From an uncultured Cedecea sp. (lineage in GTDB: Bacteria > Pseudomonadota > Gammaproteobacteria > Enterobacterales > Enterobacteriaceae): a DNA stretch of 64,000 nucleotides. The stretch spans positions 62,001-126,000 of the forward strand of contig NZ_CANMLV010000014.1 of the NCBI RefSeq assembly GCF_947498825.1, in the 5' to 3' direction. The position numbers were made by a program, and so were the translations under genes. Shown in pieces: positions 43,755-53,415 of this stretch. Numbering within the stretch: the first letter of the stretch is position 1; every line of letters starts with the position of its first letter. The notes under the pieces were generated by a model. The model searched no databases, was not told where the DNA came from, and worked only from the letters and a program-made list of their open reading frames with translations.

Positions 43755-45089
43755 ATGTCTTTACAGGACCGTCTTATCGATTCTTTAGGTAGCTTTGCTA
43801 CTCGCTTTAATAGCTACCGCTATATCATGGCGATCAAAGCCTCTTTTATTACGCTAATGCCCGTCATTATCGTGGGGGCTTTTTCTGTATTAATTTCGAA
43901 TATGGTATTCGATGCCAAAAATGGTCTTGCCAGTTTTGAGTCTCTGGCGTTCCTGACAGATTTAAAAGTCATTACCAGTAGCATTAGCTACGCGACACTA
44001 AGCTTTCTTAATATAGGTGCGGTCTTTCTCATCGGTATTGAATTAGGACGTATCAACGGTGTAAAAACCTTATTCCCAGGCCTGCTGGCAATTATCTGTT
44101 TTATCTCTGTGACGCCGACAACCCTCCAGTTAATGGTAGAGGGTCAGATGCAGGTAGTGACCGATGTACTGGCAAAACAGTTCTCTGATACTAAGAGTCT
44201 GTTTTTAGGTATGTTTATTGCCATTTTATCGGTAGAAATATACTGCCGACTGGAGAATGTCGACAGACTGAAAATAAAAATGCCTGATACCGTTCCACCT
44301 AATGTATCAGCATCATTTTCAGCACTGATCCCCTCAATTCTCACCGTGACACTCATCGCTTCTTTCGGCTTTATTTTCCATAAAGTTACCGGAATGTACC
44401 TTTATGATGCGGTCTATAAAGTAGTGCAGCAGCCATTAGAATCGGTGGTACAGAGTTTGTGGGGCATTCTGTTATTAATGTTTGTTGCTCAGCTTTTTTG
44501 GGTAATTGGCATACATGGTAATCAGATGATCAAACCGATTCGTGAGCCACTCTTATTGGGCGCGATTCTGGTCAATATGAATGCTTTCGAGCAAGGTCTG
44601 GAAGCACCCAATATCATTACGATGCCGTTCTGGGATGTCTATATGAGTATCGGCGGATCGGGGCTGACTATCGGTCTTCTGATAGCAGTAATGCTGGCCA
44701 CTAAGCGTAAAGAAATGCGGGAAATAGCCAAGCTGTCATTCGGACCGGGGGTCTTTAATATTAATGAACCGGTGATATTTGGCATGCCAATTATGCTTAA
44801 TCCGATTCTGGCCATTCCCTTCATTATTACCCCGTTGATTACTGGATCAATCGGTTATTTCGCCACCGTGATGGGCTTTGCGGGTAAAGCCGTCGTGATG
44901 GTGCCCTGGACTACGCCGCCTATCATCAATGCCTGGCTTTCTACGGCAGGTTCTATGGGGGCCGTGGTCACACAAATTATCTGTATTTGTGTCTCAGTAT
45001 TAATCTACTTTCCATTTGTCAAAATAGCGGCACGCCGCGCAGAAGCAATGGATCAAAAAAATATTCAACAGAATTTGTCGGCAAAATAA
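43755..45089 (+). CDS. PTS lactose/cellobiose-family IIC permease
   Basis: 444 residues with about ten membrane helices, CelB/ChbC/LacE-type. It opens with MSLQDRLIDSLGSFATRFNS and contains the conserved loop GIHGNQMIKPIREPLLLG (about residue 255) and FGPGVFNINEPVIFGMPIMLNP (written as FGPGVFNINEPVIFG, about residue 332). It imports and phosphorylates a beta-linked disaccharide together with IIB and IIA. The leader is the short repeat. Followed after 9 bp by the GH1 gene. Confidence 0.93.
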   Translation: MSLQDRLIDSLGSFATRFNSYRYIMAIKASFITLMPVIIVGAFSVLISNMVFDAKNGLASFESLAFLTDLKVITSSISYATLSFLNIGAVFLIGIELGRINGVKTLFPGLLAIICFISVTPTTLQLMVEGQMQVVTDVLAKQFSDTKSLFLGMFIAILSVEIYCRLENVDRLKIKMPDTVPPNVSASFSALIPSILTVTLIASFGFIFHKVTGMYLYDAVYKVVQQPLESVVQSLWGILLLMFVAQLFWVIGIHGNQMIKPIREPLLLGAILVNMNAFEQGLEAPNIITMPFWDVYMSIGGSGLTIGLLIAVMLATKRKEMREIAKLSFGPGVFNINEPVIFGMPIMLNPILAIPFIITPLITGSIGYFATVMGFAGKAVVMVPWTTPPIINAWLSTAGSMGAVVTQIICICVSVLIYFPFVKIAARRAEAMDQKNIQQNLSAK

Positions 45090-45098
45090 GGAACCGCT

Positions 45099-46526
45099 AT
45101 GAGCACTCACCACCTGCAATTACCCGAAGGATTTATTCTTGGTGCGGCGGCTTCAGCCTGGCAAACCGAAGGATGGAGCGGGAAAAAAGAGGGTCAGGAT
45201 TCCTATCTCGATCTCTGGTACAAAAACGACCGCCATGTCTGGCATAACGGCTATGGCCCTGCCGTTGCAACAGACTTTATCAATCGTTTCCGTGAAGATG
45301 TCGCGTTAATGAAAGCGGCAGGTCTGACGCATTATCGTACCTCGATTAACTGGTCACGTTTCCTGACTGACTATGAAAATGCAACCGTCGATGAAGAATA
45401 TGCCCGCTATTACGATGAGTTAATTGATGAATTGCACAGCAACGGCATTGAACTGATGCTGTGCCTGGAACATTACGAGTTGCCCGCTCAATTACTGGAG
45501 CAGTATGGTGGATGGCAGTCAAAGCATGTGGTAGAGCTGTTTACCCGTTATGCAGCCCAGGTCTTTGCGCGTTATGCAGGCAAAGTTAAACGTTGGTTTG
45601 TTTTCAATGAACCGGTTGTCGTGCAGACCCGCGTTTATTTGGATGCATTACGCTGGCCGTATGAGCAAAATACCCATAAATGGATGCAGTGGAACCACCA
45701 TAAAAATCTTGCCACCGCTAAAGTTGTTCAGTTATTCCGTCAACAGGGTTATTCGGGAACCGTCGGCACTATTCTTAATCCAGAGGTCACTTATCCTCGA
45801 TCCACGGCGATATATGACGTTAATGCCGCCAGGATTTACGATCTCTTTTATAACCGCGTATTTCTCGATCCGGCGATTAAAGGTGAGTATCCCGCAGAAC
45901 TGCTGCAGCTGCTCGATAAGCATCAGATTCAATGGTCAGTCACCCCCGAAGAGCTGGAGATTATCGCCGCGAATACTGTCGATGAAGTGGGACTTAATCT
46001 TTACTATCCACACCGGGTAAAAGCACCAACCCGCGCCTGGCATCCCGATACACCATTTCATCCAGCTTATTATTATGAACATTTCGATCTTCCGGGACGT
46101 CGCATGAATACCTCACGCGGCTGGGAAATTCAGCCCCGTATCATCTTTGATATGGCTCAACGAATGAAAAATGAATATGGCAATTTGCCATGGTTTGTCG
46201 CTGAAAGCGGCATGGGTATTGAGAACGAAGCTCGCTTTAAAAATGACCAAGGTGAGATTCAGGATGATTATCGTATTGCTTTTATTGCCGAGCATCTCCA
46301 CCAGACCCTGCTCGCCAGCCAAGCTGGCTGTCACTGTCAGGGCTATATGTTATGGGCTTTTACCGATAACGTTTCCCCGATGAATGCATTTAAAAATCGC
46401 TATGGGCTAATTGAAATTGATCTTGAAAATCAACGTAACCGCCGCATGAAGAAGTCTGCGCACTGGTTTCGTCAATTACGTGACAGTCAACAACTCACAA
46501 TCAACATTGATGATGAAATGAAATAA
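45099..46526 (+). CDS. Glycoside hydrolase family 1, likely 6-phospho-beta-glucosidase
   Basis: 475 residues. GH1 signatures: AASAWQTEGW near residue 16, acid/base Glu in FVFNEPVVVQ (about residue 169) and nucleophile Glu in WFVAESGMGIENEAR (about residue 369), where the usual TENG is ESG. The final glycone region is MLWAFTDNVSPMNAFKNRYG, with the Ser/Trp-rich loop not sharply matching BglA. Encoded between IIC and IIB, so it cleaves the imported sugar phosphate in the cytoplasm. The aglycone or sugar specificity is uncertain; a hexuronate-containing beta-glucoside is a possibility because of the UxuR-type control. Confidence 0.88.
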   Translation: MSTHHLQLPEGFILGAAASAWQTEGWSGKKEGQDSYLDLWYKNDRHVWHNGYGPAVATDFINRFREDVALMKAAGLTHYRTSINWSRFLTDYENATVDEEYARYYDELIDELHSNGIELMLCLEHYELPAQLLEQYGGWQSKHVVELFTRYAAQVFARYAGKVKRWFVFNEPVVVQTRVYLDALRWPYEQNTHKWMQWNHHKNLATAKVVQLFRQQGYSGTVGTILNPEVTYPRSTAIYDVNAARIYDLFYNRVFLDPAIKGEYPAELLQLLDKHQIQWSVTPEELEIIAANTVDEVGLNLYYPHRVKAPTRAWHPDTPFHPAYYYEHFDLPGRRMNTSRGWEIQPRIIFDMAQRMKNEYGNLPWFVAESGMGIENEARFKNDQGEIQDDYRIAFIAEHLHQTLLASQAGCHCQGYMLWAFTDNVSPMNAFKNRYGLIEIDLENQRNRRMKKSAHWFRQLRDSQQLTINIDDEMK

Positions 46527-46536
46527 GGTGGTTGAA

Positions 46537-46854
46537 ATGAAACGGATCGTACTCGCTTGTGCAGCTGGGATGTCGACTTCGATGGTCGTGACTCGAATGG
46601 AAAAGGAAGCGGCATCGCGTGGTCTGGAATATAAGATTTACGCCATTCCAGAACAAAATCTGCGTGAAGAATTACAGAATTATGGCAACGAGATTGCTGT
46701 AGTGCTGCTCGGCCCGCAAGTTCGCTTTAAATTGGAAGAAAATAAAAAACTGACCGACAGCTATCAATTACCCATTGCAGTTATTGATACCCTGGCATAT
46801 GGAACATTGAATGGCGGAAAGGTACTCGATCAGGCGCTGGCTTTGGTAAACTAG
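46537..46854 (+). CDS. PTS lactose/cellobiose-family IIB component
   Basis: 105 residues from the ATG at 46537 behind AAGGTGG; a GTG at 46528 is in frame but overlaps the ribosome site. The phosphorylated Cys is residue 8 in MKRIVLACAAGMSTSMV. It donates phosphate to the sugar during transport by IIC. The operon (IIC-GH1-IIB) ends here, with a hairpin at 46871 before the regulator. Confidence 0.93.
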   Translation: MKRIVLACAAGMSTSMVVTRMEKEAASRGLEYKIYAIPEQNLREELQNYGNEIAVVLLGPQVRFKLEENKKLTDSYQLPIAVIDTLAYGTLNGGKVLDQALALVN

Positions 46855-46870
46855 TAAACAGATTACCGAT

Positions 46871-46905
46871 AGGTTTCAGCTTGCTACCAAGAGGCTGAAA
46901 CCTTT
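46871..46905 (+). terminator. Hairpin between IIB and the regulator gene
   Basis: AGGTTTCAGC (46871-46880) pairs with GCTGAAACCT (46894-46903), 13-base loop, followed by TTGCG. A partial terminator at best, since the regulator starts 27 bp on. Confidence 0.5.
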
Positions 46906-46931
46906 GCGCCATGATATGAAAGGATTAGAGT

Positions 46932-47705
46932 GTGGAAAAGGCCGATATATCACAAGAAAAAAAACAGTATCAGGAGATTGGTCATAATCTACGGCAACAG
47001 ATTATCGACGGCCATTATCCCATTGGTTCACGCCTGCCTCCAGAGCGTCAACTGGCGGAAGCCTGGGGCGTCAGTCGAACGATTGTACGTGAAGCTTTAC
47101 TGATGCTGGAACTGGAAGGAACGGTCGATATCCGCCAAAGTTCAGGTGTTTATGTATTACAAATACCGACCAAAAGCGATGATGCAGAGGAGACATATTT
47201 TCACAGTGATGTCGGCCCTTTCGAAATGCTACAAGCTCGTCAGCTATTGGAAAGTAATATCGCCGCCTTTGCTGCCAAAATGGCAACAAAAGCGGATATT
47301 GAAAATTTACGTCTCACTCTGGAACAAGAACAACGTGCTATTGCACTCAACGATAATAGCCAGGACAACGATAAGTTGTTCCATTTGTTTCTGGCCCGCG
47401 CGACACATAATCAGATGCTACTGAATACCGTAACAAGTATCTGGCACCATCATGATGCCAGCCCGGTATGGCAACAGTTACGCGCCCAGTTTGAAACCCG
47501 GGCCTATCGTCTTAAGTGGCTGGGTGACCATCAAACTATTCTTGCCGCGCTTCGCCGTAGAGATACCATTGGCGCCTGGCAAGCGACATGGCATCATTTA
47601 GAAAATGTTAAAAATACGCTTCTTGAGCTGTCTGATGCTAACGATCCCAATTTTGATGGATATCTTTTTGAATCGGTTACTATTTTTAAAGGAAAACTCA
47701 TGTAG
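46932..47705 (+). CDS. UxuR-like FadR-family regulator of the PTS genes
   Basis: 257 residues, GTG start with AGGA upstream. Paralogue of UxuR: RLPPERQLAEAWGVSRTIVR and EALLMLELEGTVDIRQSSGV in the helix-turn-helix, then GPFEMLQARQLLESNIAAFA and the tail DGYLFES, but the middle is diverged and it is clearly not the same protein. It most likely binds the two TTGGTATGCCAA-type operators before the PTS genes and senses a sugar acid or a phosphorylated product. It follows the PTS genes on the same strand. Confidence 0.9.
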   Translation: MEKADISQEKKQYQEIGHNLRQQIIDGHYPIGSRLPPERQLAEAWGVSRTIVREALLMLELEGTVDIRQSSGVYVLQIPTKSDDAEETYFHSDVGPFEMLQARQLLESNIAAFAAKMATKADIENLRLTLEQEQRAIALNDNSQDNDKLFHLFLARATHNQMLLNTVTSIWHHHDASPVWQQLRAQFETRAYRLKWLGDHQTILAALRRRDTIGAWQATWHHLENVKNTLLELSDANDPNFDGYLFESVTIFKGKLM

Positions 47706-48091
47706 CAATGATTCAATTGAATCATGGCGACAATGACCAGGTAATGTCTTATCTCCACTCCAGCCCCGCTTTAACTCATTCTGGCGCAGCAGATAAATTT
47801 GTCCTGCGCTATGAAATTATCCGTGTAACTAAAAACCGCCCCTGACTTCACTAACAATCAGCCCCTCATAAATTCAGTGACTTAAGTAATATTAAGGCAT
47901 TGAAATCCGCCATTTGTGCCCGACATTTCACACTTCCGACATCAATATGTTGTGTCCATGTTAAAAAGTGTGATTTAAGTAGCCCTGATTTGGTTTTGTT
48001 TTTGTTTTTTGATTTTTGTTTTGAATGTAATCGCAGATTCAGCCCCCGACACTCTCTATTCTAGCCCACATCACTGCGGAGGAACTTATCC
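47706..48091. promoter_or_regulatory. Spacer and T-rich control region of cluster A
   Basis: A 386-bp gap. Its right part (47989-48026) is a run of T-rich direct repeats of TTTTGT form, which is how several DeoR-family operators look; the DeoR-like gene starts at 48092. The ribosome site is GGAGGAAC. No gene was found in the left part. Confidence 0.5.
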
Positions 48092-49336
48092 ATGTTTTCA
48101 GAAGAGCGTCGACAAGCAATTTACTCGGTTATCCGGGAACAGAAAAAAGTAAAAGTGGCGCAACTGTCTGAAAAATTTAGTGTTACGCTGGAAACTATCC
48201 GCAGTGATTTAAAATATCTTGAAGGTGAAGGTCTGATTCAGCGTTGTCATGGCGGCGCCATTCTGGGCCAGCAAGAGATCAAAAAGCTCAGTAAGTTTAG
48301 TGATAACTTTGATATTTCATGTTTATTACATGACTTTTTGGTTATGCAAAAACCACAGAAAAAAACCATGATGGGCAAGGTTTGCGTTCTGGGTTCTTTT
48401 GTCGTCGATATCATTGCGAATGTGGAATCATTTCCCCAAGTCGGCGAACTTATCTATTCCACCAGCAACAGTTTTAGCCCCGGTGGAAAAGGAACCAATC
48501 AGGCAACAGCCGCAGCCTGCTGTTCCGCAAAAGTTCACTTACTGACCAAAGTTGGTGAGGACCATTTCAGTAAATATGCCTATAAATACTTACAAGCCAG
48601 CGGCATTGAATCATTTACTGTCTTCCAGACTGAAGCGGAACCGACCGGAAGCTCCATCAGCTATTTAGCTAACGAAACACATAACAATATTACCGCCACC
48701 TATCTGGGTGCCAATAATACCTTTGGTGAACAAGAGATTGGTATCTCTTTACCCTATGTTGCAGAAGCTGATGTATTACTGCTGCAAGGTGAAATTAATA
48801 TTGATGCTAATTTACGCGCGGCACAGTTTGCCCACGAAATTAAAAAGACCGTTATCTTAAATGTTGCACCTTACCATCCGTCACTTAAATCGCTTTACCC
48901 TTATGTTGATATTATTACGCTGAACTTACACCAGGCTTCAAGCTGGGCAGAAATGACCATTCACGATATTAACGATGCTCAACAAGCATTGAGGATAATT
49001 TCCGGTGATGAAAATAAAAAAGTCATCATTTATTTAGATTTACTCGGTGTGGTTTACCATGATGGTCACTCATCATTTCATCTGCCACCGATGCCATCAA
49101 TGCGCGTTGATACTATGGCAGCAGCCGATGCATTTAACGGTGCATTTGTTTCTAAAATAGCTGCAGGCTGTAACTTGCATGACAGCGTTCAATTTGCCAA
49201 TGCGTTTTTATCTGCCTTTATTGAAAAGAAAGGCGTTACCGCTATGCCTGATTTAACCCAAGTACAGGCACGTTTAGATTCCTATATAAAACACTCAAGA
49301 CCCCAAGTCATCAGTAATGAGAAAAGGTACCTATAA
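48092..49336 (+). CDS. DeoR-type DNA-binding domain fused to a PfkB kinase-like domain
   Basis: 414 residues. Residues 1-60 are a DeoR helix-turn-helix (ERRQAIYSVIREQKKVKVAQ then LSEKFSVTLETIRSDLKYLE and CHGGA). From about residue 94 a PfkB (ribokinase) fold follows with GGKGTNQATA (131-140). The anion-hole motif DTxGAGDAF reads D350-TMAAAD-AF358, so two glycines are Ala, and the NxxE motif appears as NLHQAS, with Glu lost. The kinase may therefore be weak or only a ligand sensor. The probable role is regulator of the transporter and kinase genes that follow; next start overlaps by one base. Confidence 0.85.
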   Translation: MFSEERRQAIYSVIREQKKVKVAQLSEKFSVTLETIRSDLKYLEGEGLIQRCHGGAILGQQEIKKLSKFSDNFDISCLLHDFLVMQKPQKKTMMGKVCVLGSFVVDIIANVESFPQVGELIYSTSNSFSPGGKGTNQATAAACCSAKVHLLTKVGEDHFSKYAYKYLQASGIESFTVFQTEAEPTGSSISYLANETHNNITATYLGANNTFGEQEIGISLPYVAEADVLLLQGEINIDANLRAAQFAHEIKKTVILNVAPYHPSLKSLYPYVDIITLNLHQASSWAEMTIHDINDAQQALRIISGDENKKVIIYLDLLGVVYHDGHSSFHLPPMPSMRVDTMAAADAFNGAFVSKIAAGCNLHDSVQFANAFLSAFIEKKGVTAMPDLTQVQARLDSYIKHSRPQVISNEKRYL

Positions 49337-50280
49337 TGAAAAAAGCCCTCCTCGCATTCACCCTGTGTGGCACATTAATTCCAGGCGTAGCGTTAGCTGA
49401 ATGGCCTGAAAAACCCATCACTATTATCGTTCCATGGGCTGCCGGTGGTAATACCGATACTGTAGCCCGGCTGGCCGCAAAAGGTTTGCAAGAAGAACTG
49501 GGCGTCAATGTTAACGTCGTCAATAAAACGGGCGGTAGCGGCGTTGTTGGTCATGATGCAGTCAAAAGTGCCAAAGCCGATGGCTATACGCTGGGTATCG
49601 CAACGGTAGAAATTGCCTTAATGCATCACCAGGGCATGACGAAACTCACCTATGAAGATTATACCCCGATTACCCGTCTGGCAGTTATCTACGGTGGATT
49701 ACAAGTAAGTAAGTCCTCACAGTTTAAAAATGCTCAGGAAGTGATTGAGTTTGCGAAAGCGAATCCAGGAAAACTGAAAGCATCAGGAAGCGGCCTTAAC
49801 TCCATCTGGCATCTTAATAATATTGGTATGCTGCGTTCTGCTGGCTTAAGTGACGACGCCATCCGCTTTATCCCCACTCAGGGAGCCAGCGCAGCCTTAC
49901 AAGAACTGGCATCAGGCGGGATTGATATTGTCACTTCATCACCTGGCGAAGCTGACAGTATGGTAAAAGCAGGCCTGGTCAATAACCTTGCTATCATGTC
50001 AGCTGAGAGATCGCCTTTCTATGCTGATGTCCCGACATTTAAAGAAGCCACGCCAAATGACTGGGAACTGCAGGCATGGAATATGCTGGTTGCTCCAGCC
50101 GGACTGGATAAAAATGTCCAGGAGAAGCTAATAGATGCAATGAAAAAAGTGTATGCCAAAGGTGAGTTAGCTTCATTTGCGAATAAGCAAGGTTTTGAGG
50201 TCATTGAATTATACGGTGACGACGCTCATAACTTTATGGCCAGTGAAGATAAAAAGTTCGGTGAAATCCTGAAGAAATAA
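49336..50280 (+). CDS. Tripartite tricarboxylate transporter binding protein (TctC family)
   Basis: 314 residues with a signal peptide ending in GVALA. The mature start EWPEKPITIIVPWAAGGNTD and the TVARLAAKGLQEELGVNV stretch are the TctC (Bug) hallmark. It binds the substrate in the periplasm; family substrates include citrate, other carboxylates and aromatic acids, so a sugar acid is plausible here. ATG overlaps the upstream stop by one base. Confidence 0.94.
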   Translation: MKKALLAFTLCGTLIPGVALAEWPEKPITIIVPWAAGGNTDTVARLAAKGLQEELGVNVNVVNKTGGSGVVGHDAVKSAKADGYTLGIATVEIALMHHQGMTKLTYEDYTPITRLAVIYGGLQVSKSSQFKNAQEVIEFAKANPGKLKASGSGLNSIWHLNNIGMLRSAGLSDDAIRFIPTQGASAALQELASGGIDIVTSSPGEADSMVKAGLVNNLAIMSAERSPFYADVPTFKEATPNDWELQAWNMLVAPAGLDKNVQEKLIDAMKKVYAKGELASFANKQGFEVIELYGDDAHNFMASEDKKFGEILKK

Positions 50281-50288
50281 TGAAGGAG

Positions 50289-50308
50289 ACGGCCGTTAAT
50301 CCGGCCGT
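50289..50308 (+). other. GC-rich hairpin between tctC and tctB genes
   Basis: ACGGCCG pairs perfectly with CGGCCGT across six bases. With the tctB start only four bases after, it could reduce membrane-subunit translation relative to the binding protein. Confidence 0.6.
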
Positions 50309-50311
50309 TTA

Positions 50312-50749
50312 ATGCCTATGCTAAATCGTCATATTGTTTCTTTAGTTATGTTTTTTTTCGGCATCTTTCTTATTGGCTACAGTACCTACTCATTAGGCGA
50401 TTTTAGTGAGTATGGTGCCGCCTTTATGCCATCAGTAGTCGGTGCCGGGATCATTATTTTTGCACTCACCGATATGCTGTCGCATAAGAATGAAGATGAG
50501 GTTCCTTTAGTCACCTGGCATGAAATTAAATTTGTTTTAATCGTTAGTGGATTAATTATTTTCTATATCTTCTGTGTCGATTACTTAGGGTTTATTTTGA
50601 CAGGGCTGATTATCACTGCGCCATTAATGATGAAATATGCCAGAGCCAGACCAGTATATAGCTTCATGACTTCATTAGGGGTTGTAGTAGGTGTGTATTA
50701 CTTATTTACCGCTGTGCTTTTAGTCCCGTTACCGCAGTTTTTCTCATAG
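50312..50749 (+). CDS. Tripartite tricarboxylate transporter small membrane subunit (TctB family)
   Basis: 145 residues, four membrane helices, with the TctB opening IVSLVMFFFGIFLIGYSTYS and the second half FVLIVSGLIIFYIFCVDYLG. It pairs with TctA. The ATG at 50312 has no clear ribosome site because the hairpin sits there; ATG at 50318 is an alternative. Confidence 0.88.
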   Translation: MPMLNRHIVSLVMFFFGIFLIGYSTYSLGDFSEYGAAFMPSVVGAGIIIFALTDMLSHKNEDEVPLVTWHEIKFVLIVSGLIIFYIFCVDYLGFILTGLIITAPLMMKYARARPVYSFMTSLGVVVGVYYLFTAVLLVPLPQFFS

Positions 50750-50764
50750 AGCAGGAAAAATAGT

Positions 50765-52279
50765 ATGGACATATTAATAAGTGCCCTCGCTTACCTTGAT
50801 TACACAACATTTCTGGTGATTATCGGAGCGTGCTTATTCGGCCTGTTTGTTGGTGCTATCCCAGGGTTAACATCAACAATGGCCATTGCCTTAATGGTGC
50901 CATTTACCTTTTTTCTTGACCCTATCCCGGCTCTGGCACTGATGATATCGCTCGGTGCATCGTCTATTTTTGCCGGTGATATTCCAGGAGCGTTGCTGAA
51001 TATTCCCGGAACACCTGCATCAGCGGCCTATACCAATGATGCTCATGCCATGGTAAAGCAGGGGAAAACCAACCGAGTGCTGGGCCTTTCGCTGACAACC
51101 TCCGTGATTGGTGGTGTGATTGGTACCATTGTTCTGGCATTCACTGCCCCGGTTCTGGCTGATTTTGCCTTAAACTTCAGCTCTTATGAATACATGTGGC
51201 TGTCATTAATTGGTCTGAGCTGCGCCACCATTGTTTCTGGTACGAATATCAGCAAAAGCATTCTGGCCATGTTGTTTGGTATTGCTTTAGCCACCATCGG
51301 TTTTGATGAGTTCACCGGTCAGGCACGTTTTACCTTTGATCAAGTATCTTTGATGCAAGGGGTCAATTTTATTCCAGCGATGATTGGTCTGTTCGCTATC
51401 TCTGGTGCGATTAAATATTATGTTGATCTGCGTAAAGAGAAAGATCAGCCCCTGGAGATTATCGAAGGTGACGAGCGTTCTTATAATCTGTTTAAAGGTG
51501 TTGGAGGGGTGCTACGTAAACGTAAACTCAGTATGTTACGAGGCGGAACAATAGGGACATTGATTGGTACTTTACCCGGTGCAGGTGCTGATATTGCCGC
51601 CTGGATCTCCTACGCTGTTTCAAAGAAATTTTCGAAAAAACCTCAAGAATACGGCAAAGGATCGGAAGAAGGGATCGTCAGTGCCTCGACCAGTAACAAT
51701 GCCAGCCTGGCAGGAAGCTGGATCCCCACTCTGGTATTTGGTATTCCGGGTGATTCTGCCGCAGCCATTATTATTGGCGTGCTGTATATGAAAGACATGC
51801 AGCCAGGGCCGACGCTGTTTTTATTCAATCCGGATAAACTGTATGCCGTCTTTATCATCTTCTTTATTGCTAACATTATTTTATTACCCATAGCTTTCCT
51901 GGTTGTTAATTTACTGAAAAAAATCGTTGCTATCGATAATGCAGTTATCTATCCAGTGGTTATTTTATTCAGTATTGTTGGCTCCTATGCGATTACCAAC
52001 ACCATCTCTTCTGTTGTCGTAATGCTGGTCATGGGTGTGATTGGTTATTTCTTACAAGAACGAAAATTCCCAATATCACCGATAATACTCGGCCTGATTT
52101 TAGGACCTATGCTAGAAAAGAATTTATTATCATCACTGATGAAATCTGATGGCGACTATCTTAATTTTGTCAACCGCCCGGTTTCCATGGTACTGGCAAC
52201 CGCCTTCCTGTTTATTGTCATTATGCAAATCAGGACGGCATTTAAAGACAGGAAACCAGTACATAGCCACCAGCCATAA
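50765..52279 (+). CDS. Tripartite tricarboxylate transporter large membrane subunit (TctA family)
   Basis: 504 residues, about twelve helices. Conserved TctA motifs include GLFVGAIPGLTSTMAIALM (about residue 27), NIPGTPASAAYTNDAHAM (about residue 82) and, in the second half, TLIGTLPGAGADIAAWISYA (about residue 267) with the Gly/Pro-rich loops. Transport is by sodium or proton coupling. AGCAGGAAAAA precedes ATG. Confidence 0.94.
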   Translation: MDILISALAYLDYTTFLVIIGACLFGLFVGAIPGLTSTMAIALMVPFTFFLDPIPALALMISLGASSIFAGDIPGALLNIPGTPASAAYTNDAHAMVKQGKTNRVLGLSLTTSVIGGVIGTIVLAFTAPVLADFALNFSSYEYMWLSLIGLSCATIVSGTNISKSILAMLFGIALATIGFDEFTGQARFTFDQVSLMQGVNFIPAMIGLFAISGAIKYYVDLRKEKDQPLEIIEGDERSYNLFKGVGGVLRKRKLSMLRGGTIGTLIGTLPGAGADIAAWISYAVSKKFSKKPQEYGKGSEEGIVSASTSNNASLAGSWIPTLVFGIPGDSAAAIIIGVLYMKDMQPGPTLFLFNPDKLYAVFIIFFIANIILLPIAFLVVNLLKKIVAIDNAVIYPVVILFSIVGSYAITNTISSVVVMLVMGVIGYFLQERKFPISPIILGLILGPMLEKNLLSSLMKSDGDYLNFVNRPVSMVLATAFLFIVIMQIRTAFKDRKPVHSHQP

Positions 52280-52324
52280 TGTTTACACAAACAAACTCAG
52301 ATAATATTTAATTATGAAATAAAG

Positions 52325-52358
52325 CTCACCGAATAAGACATCCTTATTCGGTGAGTTT
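52325..52358 (+). terminator. Hairpin after the TctCBA genes
   Basis: CTCACCGAATAAG (52325-52337) pairs with CTTATTCGGTGAG (52343-52355), five-base loop, then TTTAG. It could attenuate expression of the DhaK-DhaL genes relative to the transporter. Confidence 0.65.
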
Positions 52359-52417
52359 AGAAAAAATAACTTCATTATGATTCATCTCATCGATTGATTT
52401 AATGTCGGGAAATACGC

Positions 52418-53413
52418 ATGAAAAAAATACTGAATAAGCCAGAATCTTATGTTGATGAAACGTTAGCAGGTTTATGTGCAGCCCATAGCCATATTTATCA
52501 TCAGCCACAACCGCGTTTAATTACCCGTGCGGAAAAAACCAATACCAATAAGGTCGGTATTGTTACCGGTGGCGGTTCTGGGCATTTACCAGTATTTACT
52601 GGCTATGTCGGTGAAGGGCTGTTAGACGCTGCTGCTGTCGGTGATGTTTTTGCCTCTCCTTCAGCAGAACTGATGGCGGAGACTATTCGCGCCGCAGATA
52701 ACGGACAAGGCGTGTTATTACTGTATGGCAACTACGGTGGCGATGTCATGAACTTCGATATGGCATCTGAAACCGTCGATTTTGAAGATGATATCCGTTG
52801 TACCACCGTTTTAGCCGCGGATGATGTCGCATCGGCTTCCCCGGAAGAAGCGGCGAAACGTCGTGGCGTGGCAGGCATGATCTACGGTTTCAAGCTAGCC
52901 GGGGCAAAGGCTGAAGAAGGCGCCTCGCTGGATGAAGTTACCCGTGTGGCCAGTAAAGCCATGGCCAATACCCGCACCATTGGCTGTGCCCTGACCTCCT
53001 GTATTTTACCTGCCGTTGGCCGTCCAACCTTTGATATTGGCGAAAATGAGATGGAAATGGGCATGGGGATCCACGGTGAGCCGGGGATTTGGCGTGCCGA
53101 GTTACGCACAGCCGATGAAATAGCCGAAGAGATGTTTGAGCGCCTGCAAAGCGAACTTCAGTTAACAGAAGGGGATGCAGTTTCAGTACTGGTGAACTCT
53201 CTGGGCGCTACCCCACTTGAAGAACTCTATATCCTCTATCAAAAAATCGAAAAACTGATCCTCGCTAAAGGCGCACGTATTGTTCAGCCGTTGGTGGGAC
53301 GCTATGCCACTTCAATGGAAATGACCGGTGCCAGCCTGACCCTGTGTAAGCTCGATAACGAGCTTGAACAATTGATGAATGCCCCTGCCCACTGTGCTTT
53401 CTGGAGAGTGTAA
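52418..53413 (+). CDS. Dihydroxyacetone kinase subunit DhaK type
   Basis: 331 residues. The dihydroxyacetone-binding features are GGGSGHLPVFTGYVG (about residue 49) and the covalently binding His in MGIHGEPGIWRAE (about residue 215). DhaK binds a keto-triose or, in related kinases, erythrulose or other short ketoses, while DhaL binds ATP. DhaM, the PTS subunit of the E. coli system, is absent here, so ATP-dependent phosphorylation is probable. Confidence 0.93.
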   Translation: MKKILNKPESYVDETLAGLCAAHSHIYHQPQPRLITRAEKTNTNKVGIVTGGGSGHLPVFTGYVGEGLLDAAAVGDVFASPSAELMAETIRAADNGQGVLLLYGNYGGDVMNFDMASETVDFEDDIRCTTVLAADDVASASPEEAAKRRGVAGMIYGFKLAGAKAEEGASLDEVTRVASKAMANTRTIGCALTSCILPAVGRPTFDIGENEMEMGMGIHGEPGIWRAELRTADEIAEEMFERLQSELQLTEGDAVSVLVNSLGATPLEELYILYQKIEKLILAKGARIVQPLVGRYATSMEMTGASLTLCKLDNELEQLMNAPAHCAFWRV

Positions 53414-53415
53414 TC

